24,145 nucleotides of DNA from QQUD01 sp039029915. Its GTDB lineage: Bacteria > Chloroflexota > Anaerolineae > Promineifilales > Promineifilaceae. This document shows, piece by piece, positions 23,222-24,145 of the stretch. Below the pieces are notes generated by a model that saw only the letters and a program-made list of their open reading frames with translations, was not told the DNA's origin and made no database searches. The position numbers and the translations under genes are program-made. Numbering within the stretch: the stretch's first letter is position 1; every line of letters begins with the position of its first letter. The DNA lies in the NCBI GenBank assembly GCA_039029915.1, contig JBCCFD010000069.1, forward strand, positions 1 to 24,145, read 5' to 3'.

Positions 23222-23907
23222 CAATGGCCATTGATATTCAAGAACTAGAGCGCATCTATAACCCCGGCGCTCAACAGGTGGTTGCGCTTAAAAAAGTGAA
23301 TTTGCAGGTGCCGCAGGGTAAGTTTTTAGCCATCAAAGGTCGTTCTGGCAGTGGTAAAACAACGCTTCTTAACTGCGTTGGCGGACTCGACCAGCCCACC
23401 TCCGGCTCTATCAAAATTTTTGACCGCGAATTGGCAAACTTAAGTAGCTCACAGCTTACCCAGTGGCGGCGAAAAAATGTGGGTTACATCTTTCAATCTT
23501 TTGGTTTACTGCCCACACTTTCCGCTTACGAAAACGTGGAACTCATGCTCCGCATTGCGCGCGTGCCGCGAAGACAGCGCAAAGGTCGCGCTTACGAAGT
23601 TTTAAATATGGTAGGTCTCGAAAAGTGGGCCACCCATCGCCCTTATGAGATGTCGGGTGGACAGCAACAGCGTCTTGCCATTGCTCGGGCTATCTCCACC
23701 AAGCCCCAGCTCATTCTGGCCGACGAAGCCACTGGTGAATTAGACAGCGAAACGGCTCGCATCATCCTGCAACTGTTTCAGGATATCGTCAAAGCGGAAA
23801 ATATGACGCTCCTTGTGGTGACGCATGATGATTTGGTAGATGAGTATGCAGATGAAGTGGTGGTTTTGCATGATGGGGCGATTTTAAATAAGAGTAGAGT
23901 GGAATAG
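23218..23907 (+). CDS. MacB/LolD-type ABC ATPase (second of pair)
   Basis: A 229-residue ABC ATPase of standard length: Walker A GRSGSGKTT (41-49), Q-loop Gln93, signature MSGGQQQRLAIA (145-156), Walker B LILADEATGELDS (165-177) and switch His203. The usual Pro after the Walker B glutamate is Ala here. It starts within the stop codon of the previous ATPase (ATGA at 23218-23221), with a G-rich Shine-Dalgarno upstream; a second ATG six bases later is an alternative. The two ATPases probably form a heterodimer under the single FtsX-type permease. No AbrB-like extension is present in this one, so the extension is specific to its partner. Confidence 0.94.
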   Translation: MTMAIDIQELERIYNPGAQQVVALKKVNLQVPQGKFLAIKGRSGSGKTTLLNCVGGLDQPTSGSIKIFDRELANLSSSQLTQWRRKNVGYIFQSFGLLPTLSAYENVELMLRIARVPRRQRKGRAYEVLNMVGLEKWATHRPYEMSGGQQQRLAIARAISTKPQLILADEATGELDSETARIILQLFQDIVKAENMTLLVVTHDDLVDEYADEVVVLHDGAILNKSRVE

Positions 23908-23917
23908 AGGAATAGGA

Positions 23918-24063
23918 ACACAGAGAACCACGGAGATTTAAAAGAAAGTTTCGCAGAGAAAAAAATCTCTGAGAGCCTTTACACAACTTGAAATTTTAAT
24001 TTGATATTACTTAAAGTTTCATCATTCTCTAAAATCTCTGTGTAACTCTGCGGTTCTCTGTGT
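23918..24063. repeat. Inverted repeat ACACAGAGAACC in the spacer after the exporter operon
   Basis: ACACAGAGAACC (23918-23929) and its complement GGTTCTCTGTGT (24052-24063) face each other across about 120 bp. The interval holds a small CAGAGA/TCTCTG hairpin (23954-23971) and otherwise A/T-rich sequence with no gene. It looks like a decayed intergenic repeat of the kind also hinted at in 3980-4050. Confidence 0.6.
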
Positions 24064-24145
24064 CACCCACCGAGGACTTTGCCAAGGCAAACGACAAACT
24101 TGTCGTTCTTGGCGGATCGATGGGGGACAACCTGCTGGATCCAGC
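24060..24145 (+). CDS. Possible start of another gene cut by the window edge
   Basis: From GTG at 24060 a frame stays open to the window end and reads VSPTEDFAKANDKL followed by VVLGGSMGDNLLDP, which looks protein-like. No Shine-Dalgarno is visible, and the sequence also forms an imperfect hairpin (24081-24113), so it may instead be repeat sequence or a fragment. An equally open minus-strand frame ends at 24062-24064. I do not recognise a family. Confidence 0.25.
   Translation, partial: MSPTEDFAKANDKLVVLGGSMGDNLLDP

Noticed and set aside
22223..23907. The two ATPases as energisers of the sugar importer
   Set aside because: They are MacB/LolD-like in length and motifs, and are coupled directly to the FtsX-type permease; sugar importer ATPases have a longer regulatory C-terminal domain of another type.

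Overview
This window looks like a chromosomal segment of a Chloroflexota-type bacterium (Anaerolineae/Caldilineae-like). The inference rests on the style of the genes: lipoprotein solute-binding protein with a long acidic linker, lipoprotein MacA-like adaptor, spacers full of decayed short repeats, and a palindromic octamer iterated through the genes. No rRNA or other taxonomic marker is present, so the assignment is tentative.

Layout. Positions 1-8095 are a minus-strand run of nine genes read from right to left: ribokinase, phytanoyl-CoA-dioxygenase-like oxygenase, DUF6807 (PmoA-like) protein, D-2-hydroxyacid dehydrogenase, Tm-1-like/UPF0261 protein, small cupin, TIM-barrel 'PEP hydrolase family' protein, zinc alcohol dehydrogenase, and the first 28 codons of what looks like a Gfo/Idh/MocA oxidoreductase running off the left edge. 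A divergent control region (8096-8356) follows. It carries a sigma70-like promoter and a perfect 44-bp palindrome with three evenly spaced CACGTG half-turns, probably the operator of the LacI-family regulator next to it. Positions 8357-17760 are a plus-strand run: LacI regulator, sugar-binding lipoprotein, two sugar ABC permeases (no ATPase), two ADP-ribosylglycohydrolase-family proteins (one cytosolic with a lectin-like C-terminus, one exported lipoprotein), and a PfkB kinase resembling fructoselysine 6-kinase. Positions 17943-23907 are a separate plus-strand operon for a MacA/MacB-like ABC export or envelope system: lipoprotein adaptor, 943-residue FtsX-type permease, and two ATPases, the first ending in an AbrB-like domain. 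The right end holds inverted repeats and possibly the start of another gene.

How it may work together (inference). The divergent 1-17760 region reads as one locus for taking up and breaking down a glycosylated or ribosylated compound. The exported and cytosolic ADP-ribosylglycohydrolase-like enzymes would cleave a glycosidic (possibly N-glycosidic) bond, the ABC importer would bring in substrate using an ATPase encoded elsewhere, the two PfkB kinases would phosphorylate the released sugar or conjugate, and the dehydrogenases, dioxygenase and TIM-barrel/Tm-1-like pair would process it further. The substrate is not identifiable from sequence.

The most striking non-gene signal is ACGGCCGT, found 25 times exactly (about 0.4 expected by chance with equal base use), 24 of them inside genes in all three reading phases. 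This resembles the highly iterated palindrome HIP1 of cyanobacteria, but with a different sequence. Several families of intergenic stem-loops and direct repeats are also present.
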